NCBI GenBank assembly: GCA_022575985.1
Contig: JAKSXM010000147.1
Location: 18,448,001-18,512,000 of the forward strand
Direction of reading: 5' to 3'
Length of the DNA stretch: 64,000 nucleotides
From: Anagrus nilaparvatae
Lineage: Eukaryota; Arthropoda; Insecta; Hymenoptera; Mymaridae
Positions 36,201 through 48,640 of the stretch are shown here, piece by piece. The notes under the pieces are model-generated. The model did not search any database. It saw only the letters and a program-made list of their open reading frames with translations, and had not been told where the DNA came from. The stretch's first letter is position 1; each line of letters starts with the position of its first letter. Position numbers and translations under genes: made by a program.

Positions 36201-39200
36201 TTTACTTAATGCGTCTTGTTCAGTAACTTTTTTTTAATTAAAAAATAAGGTAACCATGAAAAAATTTAGAGACCTCAATCAAGAGCTATTTATATTAGAT
36301 TCAAAATGTCAAAACCGTTCATGTTAAAAGCGCCCACACAAATAAAAAATCCCAGAAGATTAACACGTTGAATTAATTTTTACATTTGTAGCAAAACCAT
36401 TGAAATATAGATATTTGTACTTTGATGAGCATATTAATCAAAAAATAAAATTTGGAAAAAAAGATTATAAGTGTTGTGCTATAAATGATACTAAAATATA
36501 CCGTTTCTGTGAAAAGTATACTTTGCTATATTGGCATGATCTTGAGTATATATGAATTGTGACTGTCTCGATGATTCGCGAATTTTTGATTTAATAACGT
36601 TTGAATTGCATAAAATAAAACAAAATATTTGCAATTAAACAATCATAGTTACAATTATTACCGAAATAAATTTTAATTCGTATATTTTTATACAAATTGT
36701 GTTAATTTATAGTCAATATGTTGTGTTTTTGGATTTTTTCCTACTATAAATTTTACTCAGAAAATGATAAGACTCAAGTATCACAAAATTTTCATGTTGG
36801 CATATGAATAATATAATGTAACCAATGCAGATACAAAACTTCAAAAATATTAAGGCCCCTGCTATTAATTGCAAAAGAAAGTCACACGTGTATATCTGTA
36901 TAATGAATAGTACATTTTTAACCAAGGGAGCAAAATAAAAGGATGGCCCAGATCCAGTTAATTAACATCCGAGGCGAAGCCGAGAAAAGTGTTTTCAACC
37001 CGCTAGGAAGAAAAAGTTAATTAACGTGCGATCTGGTACATTTTTTTTTGCTCCCTTGGTTAAAAATATACTATTACATATCTAGGGCAAAAAAAGCCTA
37101 TTTTCTATCCTAGGGAGATGGCTTTTTTGCCCATTATATGTAAAGCTATATTTTACAACACGGGAAAAAATATTGGGTTCGACTTTTGCATGCAAAGCCA
37201 AAACTAATATTTTATCCCTTGTTTAATAAATAGCTATTATGCTTCACCTAGCATATAATTCGTGTATAGCTCTCGCGCGCGCAGGTAGCAATTTACATAT
37301 GTATTTTGTATTTATGCTTTTGTACGCTCTTAAATAAAGGTTGATAATAGAAAAGATTTAGATCTTTTTATTAGAGCTTTTTTTGTGAATGAAGAGCATT
37401 GATAAATTCGGTATAGTCGACAGTTATAAGTAACACATGCGTGAAGTTAAAAATTATGCGTCGTGATTGAAAACAACTACAAACCTTTTCATAGGTATTG
37501 AAGCTGATCGCAGAAGCTTATATGATGTAATTATTATTTTATCTGAAACATTTTTTAAAATAACAATTAGTTCCCAACTCTAATTATTTTACTAGGTGCA
37601 ATATAAAATAAAGTAAGAAATATAGAAAATTCCCACCTAGATGCTTATCATTATTCATATTAGTCAATTAAGTAGGTATAAAAATATTATGTATACTTTA
37701 TAAAAGAATTATAAATTGTTTAAAGGTATTACCAATCGCTTGGGCCATGATGGCAAAAAGTACAACAACAGCTTTCCAAAGCATCTGGGATAATTTCATT
37801 AAAAAAAGGCCCAATTTTCAACCAAAAATTGCCGTAACTGAATATAATGGTCCTATTCATGAATCTTTAAAAAATTCATTTCAGGGTATTAAAGTATATG
37901 GAAGCTACTTTCATTACAAAGAGGTGAGCAAAGCTTAAAAAATTTTTTGTTGTTTAAAAAATACTTACAATTGGGAAAAAAAATTTATTTAAACATTAAA
38001 AAAAATGTCCGGTTATTAAAATAAATTTACAAAAAATTATAAAATTATGCGTAACATATAAAAAAAATTTTTTGTTCTTCTAAGCATAAAAAGTATTCAA
38101 GTTGATTACAAATAAAATAAATATTAAGATGATATTTGAATAGTTCGTTTAAAAATATAACAATTTTTGTAAAAAAATTTTGTATTAAATCATTCTATAC
38201 CATTGTTTTTTTCTTCGATATAATGTTTTAAAATTTTAATAAAATGATAATATAAAAGAAAAAATTATAATTATCAGTAAAAGTTAAATTTTTTACAAGT
38301 TATAAATTAACAAGGAGCCTCTGCTATACTTACAACAAGATTTTCCTTTTTACAATTTTTTTTTATTATATTTCTTTCTTTAAGGTCGTATGATACAGTA
38401 AAAAAGGATTATATTTTAATGCTTAAAAAAAACAATATATAATTGTTTAAACAAAATAATTTAAGAACCGTAATAAAATTTTTTAATTTTAATAAAAGCT
38501 TTAATTAAGACAGCATAACACCCTTAAAAATTTATAAAAAACCTTCAGATATGGTAAATAATCTAATTTTAAGTAGTTTTTTTCAACAAAAAGTAAATTA
38601 TTATTTTTTTAGACCTTGCGTTATAGATATTCAAAATTGTGCAGTTGTTAAAAATCTTAGAGATTGTTTTCAGGAAGTCATAAAATCAGCAAGAACATAT
38701 AATGTCGTTGTACCAAAGCAAGGTAAAAGAAATTATGAAGAGCCTTCGTGCAAGATGTTAAATAAAATATTAATGTTAGCTCTTTTACCTTACGAAAAAA
38801 TTGAACATGGAATAGAATACATCGAAAAATTAATATCTAATGAATTTAAGAATGATAAGAAGTGGGCAAGATTTATTAAAAATTTTAAGATGACTTGGTT
38901 TAATAAAATAAGTCCTGAAGCATTTAGCGTCTTCGACATGTGTAATCGTATAAATGATTTTTGGACACCTTATCAGATTTTTTGCAATTCTAGGATTGGA
39001 AAAAATCCTAATACGGACCGTTTGCTAGGTAAAATAAAAATTTTTAACAGACAGTAGATTATTTTTCCTTTTTATTGATTAAAATAACATAAACATTAAT
39101 GTTTAAACAGTTTCGAATAATTTTTGATACTTATATTAAATATGTATTGTATGTAGGTGCTTTTCACTAGAACTTTATTTTCTTTTATTGTTACGGTACA

Positions 39201-42200
39201 ACACTTATTACCTTTTTTTTCACATTTTTTGGTAGTTTTATGTTTTTCAAGGTCCAAATAACCTAAAATTTGCAATGGTACTGCTGCAAATTTAAATATA
39301 AATTCTATTTGTTATTCTTATGGTATTTTTTGTTTATGACGACGTTTTTGACATTTCGAGACTAATATTTTAATAGCTCTTCATTGAAGCCACAAAATTT
39401 TCTAATATTTTGGATATCTTATTTTTTCATCAAAACACGTTACTGAACCAGATGCAAAGTAAAATATCGAATACACTTTGAGGAAACGACTGAAACGTTT
39501 TGGACATGTTTATATTGTATAAGCGTTTTAAAAATTTGAAAAAATTTTCGTTGATAATCCTTTTATTATCTAAACTTTAAGTTTTCCACGGTTCATATAC
39601 GAGTAGTTAAGTAAAAAAAAATTAAGGTAGAGCTTTGAAGTGCGTAAATTGGTCTCCTAAGCGTAAAAAGTATACAAGTCGATTAAAAATAAAATAAATA
39701 GTTTCGAATAATAAATATGGACTGCGCACTAGTAAAATGGTGGGAAGCTTAAAAAAAGCTAAAATCGAGGTACAGACTTGAATACAACGGTACGCTAAGA
39801 GAACTACATAAAAATTTGTTTCATTGAAAAAAATGAATTTTTGGGACCTAAATACGTCATATGCACCAAACAGAAAAATTCCAATTTTAAGTCATTTGTG
39901 AATACTCAAAGTTTCAGTTTAGCAAAAGGACAGCGGACGTTTTTGACATTATGAACACATAGGCTCAAGAAAATTTTTTCGTTAACTCACCAATATATTC
40001 GCAGCCGATTTGGACTTTGAAAAAAAATTATTTTTTAACATTTTAAATGAAAAAAATGTGCTAAAGAGTTTTCGTTTCGGATATAAATGGGGGGTGGCAC
40101 TATGTATTCTATTCCTGTGAAAAGCACCCATGTACTGAATATTATTTTTCTTATATTATCTCTCTGTAGCTCTGTTTCTTTACTATTAAATTAAACTATT
40201 AAATACAAAAACTTTTCTGATAAAATAAAAGAAAAATATTTAATTGAAAATTTTTTTATATAACACGCGTTCCTTACGGGATTTCATTTTGTTTTTTAAA
40301 GTTTTCTATGAATCTAATTTTATAAAAAAAAATTGCACTAGCATACAGCTGAACAATGTACAATTTAAAAATTATAGCGAATTTTATGTGCCATTGGCTC
40401 TAAGAATCAAAGGTATCTGTTAATATATTTCTTAAATCATTTACTCGGAATACATTTTTTTTAAATTATTTTCATTTTATGATTATTTTGTAAATCAATT
40501 GGTTTTCTTTTTTTAACCAAAAATAAACATTTAAGGTCCACTTCCCCGGTAGTGCTATTTTAAAGAATATTTTACTACTGCTTATTTTTATTATATCAAT
40601 CACATTATGTCACCGATTTTTGTATTTTCAAATTTTGCCTGCTATTTGAATTTCATTGATTTTCAATTAAAAATCTAATTTTTTCAATAAATTTCAAAAG
40701 TTTTCTTTGTGCATTTGATGAAAATAAGATTGTAAATTGCTGATTAAAAAATAGTTTTTATTAAAATATATTTAAAAAATATTTCTATTACAGTTGGAAT
40801 AAATATGTGCAATAAGGATTCGATAGAAAAATTGAAAACAGCTAAAAAATGTTTTGTGCAAGAAGTCAGCGAATTAGAAGATGAAACAATAAAAGACGCA
40901 TGGGAAGGTATGGAGTGTGACCCTCCTTGGACGGTTGAAAGATTTTTAGATCAAATGAGTTCTTACAAAAACAATTTTTTAGAATTGAGTGACATAGGTA
41001 CAGTTTTAAAATAAAGTATTAATACTTTCTCAAGTTAATTATTAAATTTAAAATAATTCACTTCATCAATTAGTAAAAATCAGTAATAAATCCTAAAATA
41101 AAACTAGCTTATGTATATAAAGCTCTTACTTATTTTTTTTTTTTTCAAAGACACATAAGTACAGGAAGCAAGCAGGGGAGTGAAAAAAATGGTAATAGTA
41201 CATTTTTATCCTAGTCTGCGAAAATAAAGAATGGCCCGAATTGCACGTAAATTGCTATCCAAGGAGAAACTGAGGATGGCAGACTGCAATTTGGGACATT
41301 CTTTTCTAACGGTCGAGGACTAGACATAATTTTCTTTCGTCAGTAGCAAGAAAGGACACGTTTTCTCGCTAGTGATGAAAGGAAATTATGTTTTGCCATT
41401 GGCCGTAAAAATACAATACCCCAAATTTACGTGCGAACTGGGCCATTCTTTACTTTTATGGGTTAGGGAAAAAATATACTATTAATAAAATTTTATTATT
41501 GATCTAGTTTTAAATATTTTCATAAAATCTTTGGATTATCTTTTAATTATAAACAAAAAAATCTGAACAAACTTGCATCAAGCTATAAATTTATGTATTT
41601 CTAGATTTTAGTTATTTGAAAAAATCATTTTTCTTAACAGCAGCCAGAGGGCACGTATTCGTCAGCCACGACGCGTTTCAAAAATACTGTTTTCTTGTAA
41701 GTGACGACAAAAAATTATGCTTTGCCCTCCGCTGTAAAAAAGTTCCAGATTGCAGTTTTCCATCCTCGGCTTCACCTTGGATTGCAATTTACGTGTAATC
41801 CAGACCAATTTTTTTTTCCGGGCTAGGATAAAAATAAACTATTTATTTTAATAAAACTCCTAACAAAAATATTTATGGTAGATTTTTTTTACTTTTAATT
41901 AAAAAACAATAAAAATACATTAAATTATTCTTTCAGTAAATTTGACTCCAATATTTATGAAACCAATTATACAAAATAAAGTGTATATTGAAGATAGTGA
42001 TGATGAAGATCCTAGTGAAGACTTTGACAATTATGCTTTTGATAAAAATATTGAATATGAAGAAAAAATTGAACAAATTCAACAAGAATCCTTACAGAAG
42101 AAAACAGAAATTATTATGCAAGAAATTAAAAAGAATGATTTAAATAACGGGCCCGAAGAAATAGAAGTTTCTATTGAAAATGTATGTATACTTATAATCT

Positions 42201-42953
42201 AATATGTGCATAGTAGCAAAATATTTATAAAATTAATTGAAGGTTGTAAAAATAGCAAAAGAAATTTAACTTGTCTAAAACTAAAAAGAAACAGGAATTT
42301 TGTATGTTAGTGATAAAAGAAATTATTGTTGGCCTTTCCAAGCGTAAAACTTGTGCGTCTCTTCACTCGTTCTACGTCTAGGTAGGCTAAAAATATTGTA
42401 AGCACCATGGGCAAACTACTTTAGACACTAGCGTGAACAAAGAGTACTCGTGCCAGGGTTCGCCGAGCACTCGTCTTAGTGCTCACGCTAGAGTCGAAAC
42501 TTTTGCGTCCTCGATACTTAATATACTATTATTCTGGCATAAATTTTTCTTCAGTGTATTATGAGTAATAAAGTAAATTAATATAAATAATTTGATTTAA
42601 TATAGCAGGAAGTTGAAGTTACAAATGAAGAAGGGAAGCGAAAATGTAAAAGCAGTAAAAAAATAAACTTGAAACGCAAAAGTAAAAAAACCGGTGACAA
42701 CGCTGAAATAAAAAAGAAGAAGAAGAAGGTCGAAAAAGTTGAATTTGAAAAGAGTGCCAATAATCAGCAAAGAAAGGGTTTGTCGGAAATTACTAATACT
42801 GAAAAGGAAGAGTCGACGGAAGAACCTGCTGCAGAATCAGCTCAAAGCAACAGTAAAAAATTAGAACTTTGGTCTAATCGATCTAGACCGATAAAAATTA
42901 ATCCAAAGTATGAACAAAGTATAAGTAATAAGTTAAAAAAGAAAAAAATTTAA
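33283..42953 (+). CDS. FLYWCH-MULE transposase-derived protein, plus copy, intact frame
   Basis: Eight exons in consistent phase: 33283-33392 (ATG), 33869-34066, 35187-35517, 37726-37923, 38674-39028, 40794-40997, 41937-42181 and 42609-42953 (TAA). They encode 661 aa with no internal stop. The first two exons carry a FLYWCH-like region (LWYKECRLKKKDASGKQ, HWGCIKPGCLFKLSF, then SEHSCDPKTH). Exons 3-5 align with the MULE core of the minus-strand paralog with the same intron positions, but the signatures are worn: DGTF is DYSY, MTDFE is VTEYN, GCNFHF is GSYFHY, and NNFAESYH is NDFWTPYQ. The last exon, Lys-rich and nuclear-targeting in look, is identical in protein to the paralog's. Loss of catalytic residues with an open frame suggests it cannot transpose DNA and may be a host-adopted DNA-binding protein. 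That role is inference, and whether it is expressed is unknown. Confidence 0.78.
34067..35186. other. Intron of the plus-strand gene
   Basis: AT-rich. Near 34735-34850 there is a patch of short palindromes (GCTTGAATATTCAAGC, TTGCTTTCAAATTAAAGCAA). I see no gene. Confidence 0.45.
35518..37725. other. Intron of the plus-strand gene with a MITE and an ancestral repeat
   Basis: It corresponds in position to the minus-gene intron 24468-27653 and shares a decayed segment with it at 36300-36420. The MITE at 36908-37073 is inserted here. A sequence GACAGCGGATGG-like in reverse (near 35825) recurs near 39930. No gene is supported. Confidence 0.45.
36908..37073. mobile_element. MITE with about 28-bp terminal inverted repeats
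   Basis: The ends TAGTACATTTTTAACCAAGG, GAGCAAAA and TTTTGCTCCC, TTGGTTAAAAATATACTA are inverted copies around a 110-bp centre. It belongs to the family with members at 4315-4530 and 41193-41484. Outer bases are consistent with insertion at TA-rich sequence. A full duplication cannot be fixed. Confidence 0.75.
37924..38673. other. Intron of the plus-strand gene
   Basis: AT-rich, with no recognised repeat. An ORF starts at 38551 and runs into the exon, but the acceptor TTTTCAG at 38667-38673 is the one that fits the phase and the paralog. Confidence 0.55.
39029..40793. other. Long intron of the plus-strand gene
   Basis: AT-rich intron with scattered words shared with other introns (ATACGTCATATGC near 39860, AAAGGACAGCGGACG near 39918). 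No gene or defined element is supported. Confidence 0.45.
41193..41484. mobile_element. MITE of 292 bp with terminal inverted repeats
   Basis: TAATAGTACATTTTTATCCT at the left is mirrored by AGGGAAAAAATATACTATTA at the right. Inside, GAATGGCCCGAATTGCACGT is mirrored by GTGCGAACTGGGCCATTC. It sits in the intron 40998-41936 and is the best-preserved member of its family in the window. Confidence 0.78.
41640..41835. mobile_element. Partial relative of the same MITE family
   Basis: AATTATGCTTTGCCCTCCGC and GATTGCAATTTACGTGTAAT, with a right end CTAGGATAAAAATAAACTAT, match the right half of the 41193-41484 element. The left end is missing or decayed. The short ORF across it is a by-product. Confidence 0.6.
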
Positions 42954-45840
42954 GTTTTAAATTACAAGTTAACTATTTATTAATAATAAAATTTTAATAC
43001 TATGTTGAAAAAATTGAATGTCATTATTAAAAAATTATTAGGTACTTTCTCCACTACATGATTAAAAATCAATACATGTGTGCTTTGACTATACCAAGAA
43101 CTATAGTCAAAGCACACGTATATTGATTTTAAATCATACGAGGGAGAAATTCGACTTTAGTAGCTGTTTTCATAAATGTCAATTTGTTACTTTATATTAG
43201 TCTAAAAATAATTTTGTAATTTTTAGTCAAATTAAATTTTAAACTATTTATTGCCTTAATTCTTAATTAATAGATTAAGCATTAAAAATAACGCATTTAA
43301 GAACAGCATACATATGTATTATGATGATAATATAATATTATTTAAGAATTTTATTTAAGAGAGATCTTAAAGTTAAAATAATAAATTAAAATAATATTAT
43401 TTAAGTGAGTAGCATAAAAAAGTTAATTATTTTGCAAAGCAATAATTTTGAAAAAATTAGAATTCATATTACTATTTTTTTTTTATTTTATGCGCTCTTA
43501 TCAACAAAGAATTAGTTTTTTAATTTACAATTTTTCTTTTATTTATGAGTAGAAATTTTTTTATTCTTTCTTTATGCCTAATGATTGATCAAAAAAGTTT
43601 TATTGTGAATAAAAAGTATACGCATTCGAATTTCTGTTAAAAGATAAAAAATCAATCATTCAGTTTTTTTTTTAATTTTAATTGCATGTATTGGTCTTAT
43701 AGAAAAAATAAAATAAGAGATAATGGATGCTCTCTCTATTATATTTAAATTGCTTGCATATTTAAAAACAATTTCCTTTTCCTATGATCCCTATATTGTT
43801 GTATATACATATGCTTAAATCTTATTAAGTATAGCATGGGTTTATATTAGTATCAGTAAATTTCATTTATTTATAAACAAAAAATATTTTTATATGGAAT
43901 AAGTTGTTTTTAATAGATCATGTATACGGTCTTTATAATAACCTAATGCTTGAATAATAATTTTTCAAAAAGTTTACATCAGAGATTAGGTTGGGACATG
44001 TATAGTATACAATGTGTACTTATATTCACGGCAGTTGTATAGGAACACATGTTAATAAATTTTGGAGCACGAAGTCTTATAGAGCTATTTTTTATGTTTT
44101 TACTTAGTAAAATAAAATAAACTTACTATAAACATTTCATTATTTTATGTGCCGCATTTCAGAAAGAATATTGATAAGTATAATCAATTACTATACCTTA
44201 TATCATCAGCTGCAAAAACAAAAAAATACGTATGCCATTTAATTCGTAAAACAAAAACGCAATCTTTTAATTTCTTTTACTCCGTCGTGTCGTTATACTG
44301 CCCGCGCTCATTTCATTCATATAAACTTATGCGCGTGGTAATGGAGGAGAAATTAGTTTATCCTTGTCTAACGCCTGTGTATAAAAATGAATTCCTATTG
44401 GCTGGCTAAACTTTTATATGGCAGGATTACCATTATTCATATACCCGGGAAGGTTCTATAGAACATTAAATAAAAAAGAATCATTTTTTTTTTTAATTCA
44501 GTTTACTCTTAATAAAGACTGTAACTGAAGGCAAAATTACAAAATAATCATAAAAAGTTGATTTCGATTCCAAAAGAATTATTTAAAATATTATGTTATT
44601 ACATTATGGACAGCGCGTGCGCTAAAATAATAAGAAGTCTACTTTTTTATCGCTCTTTACTTCTAAATAAAACAATGTGATTTAAAAAAAAAATTTTTCA
44701 TTTCTGGTATCATAATTAACTTCATAAATAAACTGTGAATCAAGTGAAATAAAAATTTCTTTAATATTTAAATAGTGCACATAGCAAATTTGTTTGTAAT
44801 AAACTATCAAAAGATAACCTTACTTTCTAAGGCAAATTTTGGCGCAAGTCCTATATTTACGCAGTGGAACTATAATGTGTACTTCAATGTTTTTGACCAC
44901 GAGCTATAAATTAAAATAAAATTTGAGATATCATCGTATAAAAGAGGTTTTAGCCTGTGAAAAGTTTTTAAAGCGAAAATTTTTTTATAAAGTAAAATTT
45001 ATTATTGCTAAATTTTTGTATTCTACTGTAAAACTCCAAGAAATTTCTACATTATCAGCAAGTGATTCCATAGAATTTACACATATAAATCAAGGTCAAA
45101 AAAACTAATCTCAAATTTTACTTGTATATGTACATCAATTCTTTTATACGCATAATTTCATCAAGTATACAATGGTAAACACAGCAAGATGTGATCAACT
45201 CAAATATTCTCATCGCAAAGACAGACCAAGAAATAAACAAGAACGAAGATATTTCTTGAAAATTTAAATTTTTTCTATCTCTTTTTACATTTTATGTTTA
45301 AACGTTATAAATATCCATCATGTAAATTTTATATCTAGTATTTATAGAAATATTTGTCAATTCTATAAGACAATAATAGGCTACTCTTACCTCCCTCTTT
45401 ATCTCCTCTCCTCTTCTTTATACTACGAGCCCCTTTAAATCTATTTACTACTTCCGTAAGAATGCCAAACCCCGTCCCTCTCCCCTATTGTCTTATGAAA
45501 TTCATTAATTTTTCTTACTAATTCTGTATATTATAATTTATTATACTTTATACAATTTTTAAAATATGAAAATAATTAGTCTTTATACTATTGCAATAAT
45601 TATTATATTACTTATTCTGTATGTATTTTCTAGGTTTAAATAATGCGCACACGCATCTTTTATGTAATATGTAATTCTAAATTTTGTACAATCTTGTACG
45701 ATAATCTACTTAATAAAAAAAAAAAAAAAAAAAAAAAGCATCTTTGAAATTTTTTGGGACCTTAAAAAAACTTTTTATTTTTTTTTTAAACTAAATTAAT
45801 TTATTTTTTTTCAAAGTATACTTTCCCTTTATATGATATA
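42465..45840. repeat. Right arm of the 3.37-kb long inverted repeat
   Basis: Reverse complement of 16659-20032. It includes the 3' part of the last intron, the last exon of the plus-strand gene (42609-42953) and about 2.9 kb downstream, which includes presumed 3' UTR. An AATAAA followed by a run of A lies near 45713-45736. The hairpin recurs at 43045-43150. A few differences from the left arm are visible (for example near 43555, 44800 and 44930). The ORFs 44149-44409 and 44923-45108 are carried in both arms but have no recognised product. Confidence 0.85.
43045..43150. repeat. Hairpin, copy in the right arm
   Basis: Inverted duplicate of the 19348-19450 hairpin with the same stem (TATAGTCAAAGCACACGTAT) and loop. 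It lies about 100 bp downstream of the stop codon, so on the coding strand it may be part of the 3' UTR. Confidence 0.55.
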
Positions 45841-46207
45841 AATTCTGATTTATACCGTTTTTTGTTTGCAAATCGGCACAGTACAATAAGTTAATATATC
45901 TGAAATTTTTTTTTGAACAATAATTTTATGATTTGAAGAATCATTTTCGATATAGTATTTTTCTCTACAGTTAATTTGGGAAATAAGAAATACCCAAATT
46001 TATATATATCATTTTACCTTCGATACAAATCAATTAATTAGTATATGCAAAATTAATTTTTATGGCCTAAGCTAAGTAAAAATTAAATTCAAGTAAAATT
46101 ATATTGTGAGATGAAATTTTATGGCCTAAGCTAAGTAAAAATTATATTTAAGTAAAAGTATAAACTAATTAAAAGGTAAAATTATAGGGAAAATATAATA
46201 ATTTTAC
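45841..46207. other. Spacer with two copies of a palindrome sub-repeat
   Basis: Mostly AT-rich. Near 46059 and 46117 it carries GGCCTAAGCTAAGTAAAAAT, the unit repeated inside the adjoining palindrome, so the element may once have extended this far. Confidence 0.45.
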
Positions 46208-47452
46208 TAAATTTTAATAAAAATGTTGGTATATTAATTATAAGTAAAATTTAATTTGTGCAAAAGTATAAATTCCTAATAAATATATTATAACTTTTGG
46301 GCCATGAATGTTGTGAGATGAAATTTAATGGCCTAAGCTAAGTAAAATTTAATTTGTGCAAAAGTATAAATTCCTAATAAATATATTATAACTTTTGGGC
46401 CATCAATGTTTGTGATATGAAAATTTTTTGCCTAAAGCTAAGTAAAAATTTAATTTAATTTAAAGTATATTTCAAAATACTGATACTGATTAAATTAATA
46501 ATGTTTTTAAAACTTTAATAAATTAAAGTATAATTAAAACTAAGTTAAGTCTTGTTGTTTCCTAATCACAAGTTATATTATAACTTTTGGGCCATAAATG
46601 TTGTGAGATGAAATTATATGGCCTAAGCTAAGTAAATTTTTATTTCAGCAAAGTTTTATAGTAAACAGATAATTTTTCTTGTAAAGCTTTTTCACATTGA
46701 GCTCACAGGCTGTACTTTAAATATAATTAGCTTATATTATAACAATTTATTATCTTCAGAAACTGCTTAACTTGCCAGGCCCCTAAATAACCATTAAACG
46801 GCGCGGCGTGAACACAAACTAAAAAAATGATTTTTAAAATTTCATTTTACATTTTCCGCCGATAAAATGGTTATTTAGGGGACTGGCAAGTTAAGCAGTT
46901 TCTGAAGATAATAAATTGTTATAATATAAGCTAATTATATTTAAAGTACAGCCTGTGAGCTCAATGTGAAAAAGCTTTACAAGAAAAATTATCTGTTTAC
47001 TATAAAACTTTGCTGAAATAAAAATTTACTTAGCTTAGGCCATATAATTTCATCTCACAACATTTATGGCCCAAAAGTTATAATATAACTTGTGATTAGG
47101 AAACAACAAGACTTAACTTAGTTTTAATTATACTTTAATTTATTAAAGTTTTAAAAACATTATTAATTTAATCAGTATCAGTATTTTGAAATATACTTTA
47201 AATTAAATTAAATTTTTACTTAGCTTTAGGCAAAAAATTTTCATCTCAAAAACATTGATGGCCCAAAAGTTATAATATATTTATTAGGAATTTATACTTT
47301 TGCACAAATTAAATTTTACTTAGCTTAGGCCATTAAATTTCATCTCACAACATTCATGGCCCAAAAGTTATAATATATTTATTAGGAATTTATACTTTTG
47401 CACAAATTAAATTTTACTTATAATTAATATACCAACATTTTTATTAAAATTT
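46208..47452. mobile_element. Palindrome of 1.25 kb with about 588-bp arms
   Basis: Arms 46208-46796 and 46866-47452 are reverse complements (ACTGCTTAACTTGCCAG against CTGGCAAGTTAAGCAGT near the centre, ATGTTGGTATATTAATTATA at the outer ends). The spacer is about 69 bp. The arms contain several units with ATAACTTTTGGGCCAT and ATGGCCTAAGCTAAGT. No coding capacity. A foldback element is the simplest reading. Confidence 0.7.
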
Positions 47453-47469
47453 ATTTATTAATTTATTCA

Positions 47470-48148
47470 TTTTTTTTTTTTTTTTTTTTTTTTATTAAGT
47501 AGATTATCGTACAAGATTGTACAAAATTTAGAATTACATATTACATAAAAGATGCGTGTGCGCATTATTTAAACCTAGAAAATACATACAGAATAAGTAA
47601 TATAATAATTATTGCAATAGTATAAAGACTAATTATTTTCATATTTTAAAAATTGTATAAAGTATAATAAATTATAATATACAGAATTAGTAAGAAAAAT
47701 TAATGAATTTCATAAGACAATAGGGGAGAGGGACGGGGTTTGGCATTCTTACGGAAGTAGTAAATAGATTTAAAGGGGCTCGTAGTATAAAGAAGAGGAG
47801 AGGAGATAAAGAGGGAGGTAAGAGTAGCCTATTATTGTCTTATAGAATTGACAAATATTTCTATAAATACTAGATATAAAATTTACATGATGGATATTTA
47901 TAACGTTTAAACATAAAATGTAAAAAGAGATAGAAAAAATTTAAATTTTCAAGAAATATCTTCGTTCTTGTTTATTTCTTGGTCTGTCTTTGCGATGAGA
48001 ATATTTGAGTTGATCACATCTTGCTGTGTTTACCATTGTATACTTGATGAAATTATGCGTATAAAAGAATTGATGTACATATACAAGTAAAATTTGAGAT
48101 TAGTTTTTTTGACCTTGATTTATATGTGTAAATTCTATGGAATCACTT
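47470..48148. repeat. Third, 5'-truncated copy of the outer arm end, with poly-T start
   Basis: From a T run the sequence ATTAAGTAGATTATCGTACA continues collinear with 16780-17438 of the left arm to CTATGGAATCACTT, then stops abruptly. Read on the minus strand it is a fragment ending in AATAAA plus poly-A. That is the form expected of a 5'-truncated retroposed transcript or a non-LTR element 3' end. No flanking duplication is clear. Confidence 0.65.
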
Positions 48149-48640
48149 CTGACAATTTTCCATATATACCCTTTCGATTTTTGGAAAAATAAAAATTGTT
48201 AAGAAAATCCAGGTCCATCAAAATTATTTTTGTTAGAAAACTTGGTTTATAAAGAATTTTAACTGATTCAAATGGCTTTTTGGAATAAAGCCAAAATTTC
48301 TAAAAATCCAATCAAAAACCTACTTAAATCCATTAATATCAGATTATTTTGATTCCACTGACTCAATGAACTATATAACAAATGAAATATTTAGGTTTTT
48401 AACTGTTTTAAACCTTTTTGAGTGCAAAAAACCGAAAAAAATGAAAATACTATAGAATGAAATTTTTCGTTTTTTCATATAATATAGGACAGCCAAGATC
48501 CATTTTACTCCATAGTGAAATTTATGATGAGGTTCTTTCATATAGTCAACATGTATTTTACTCTATACCCCTTACTAACAATTTTTTTCTTTTAAGTTGT
48601 TAGCTTTTAACTAAGGGATTCAAAAATATAATTCAGTCCG
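48149..48640. other. Unassigned AT-rich spacer
   Basis: No ORF, repeat or RNA gene that I can support. Confidence 0.45.

Noticed and set aside
44149..44409. 86-codon ORF present in both 3.37-kb arms (also 18088-18348)
   Set aside because: It is repeated only because the arms are copies. There is no family resemblance, no splice context and no independent conservation.
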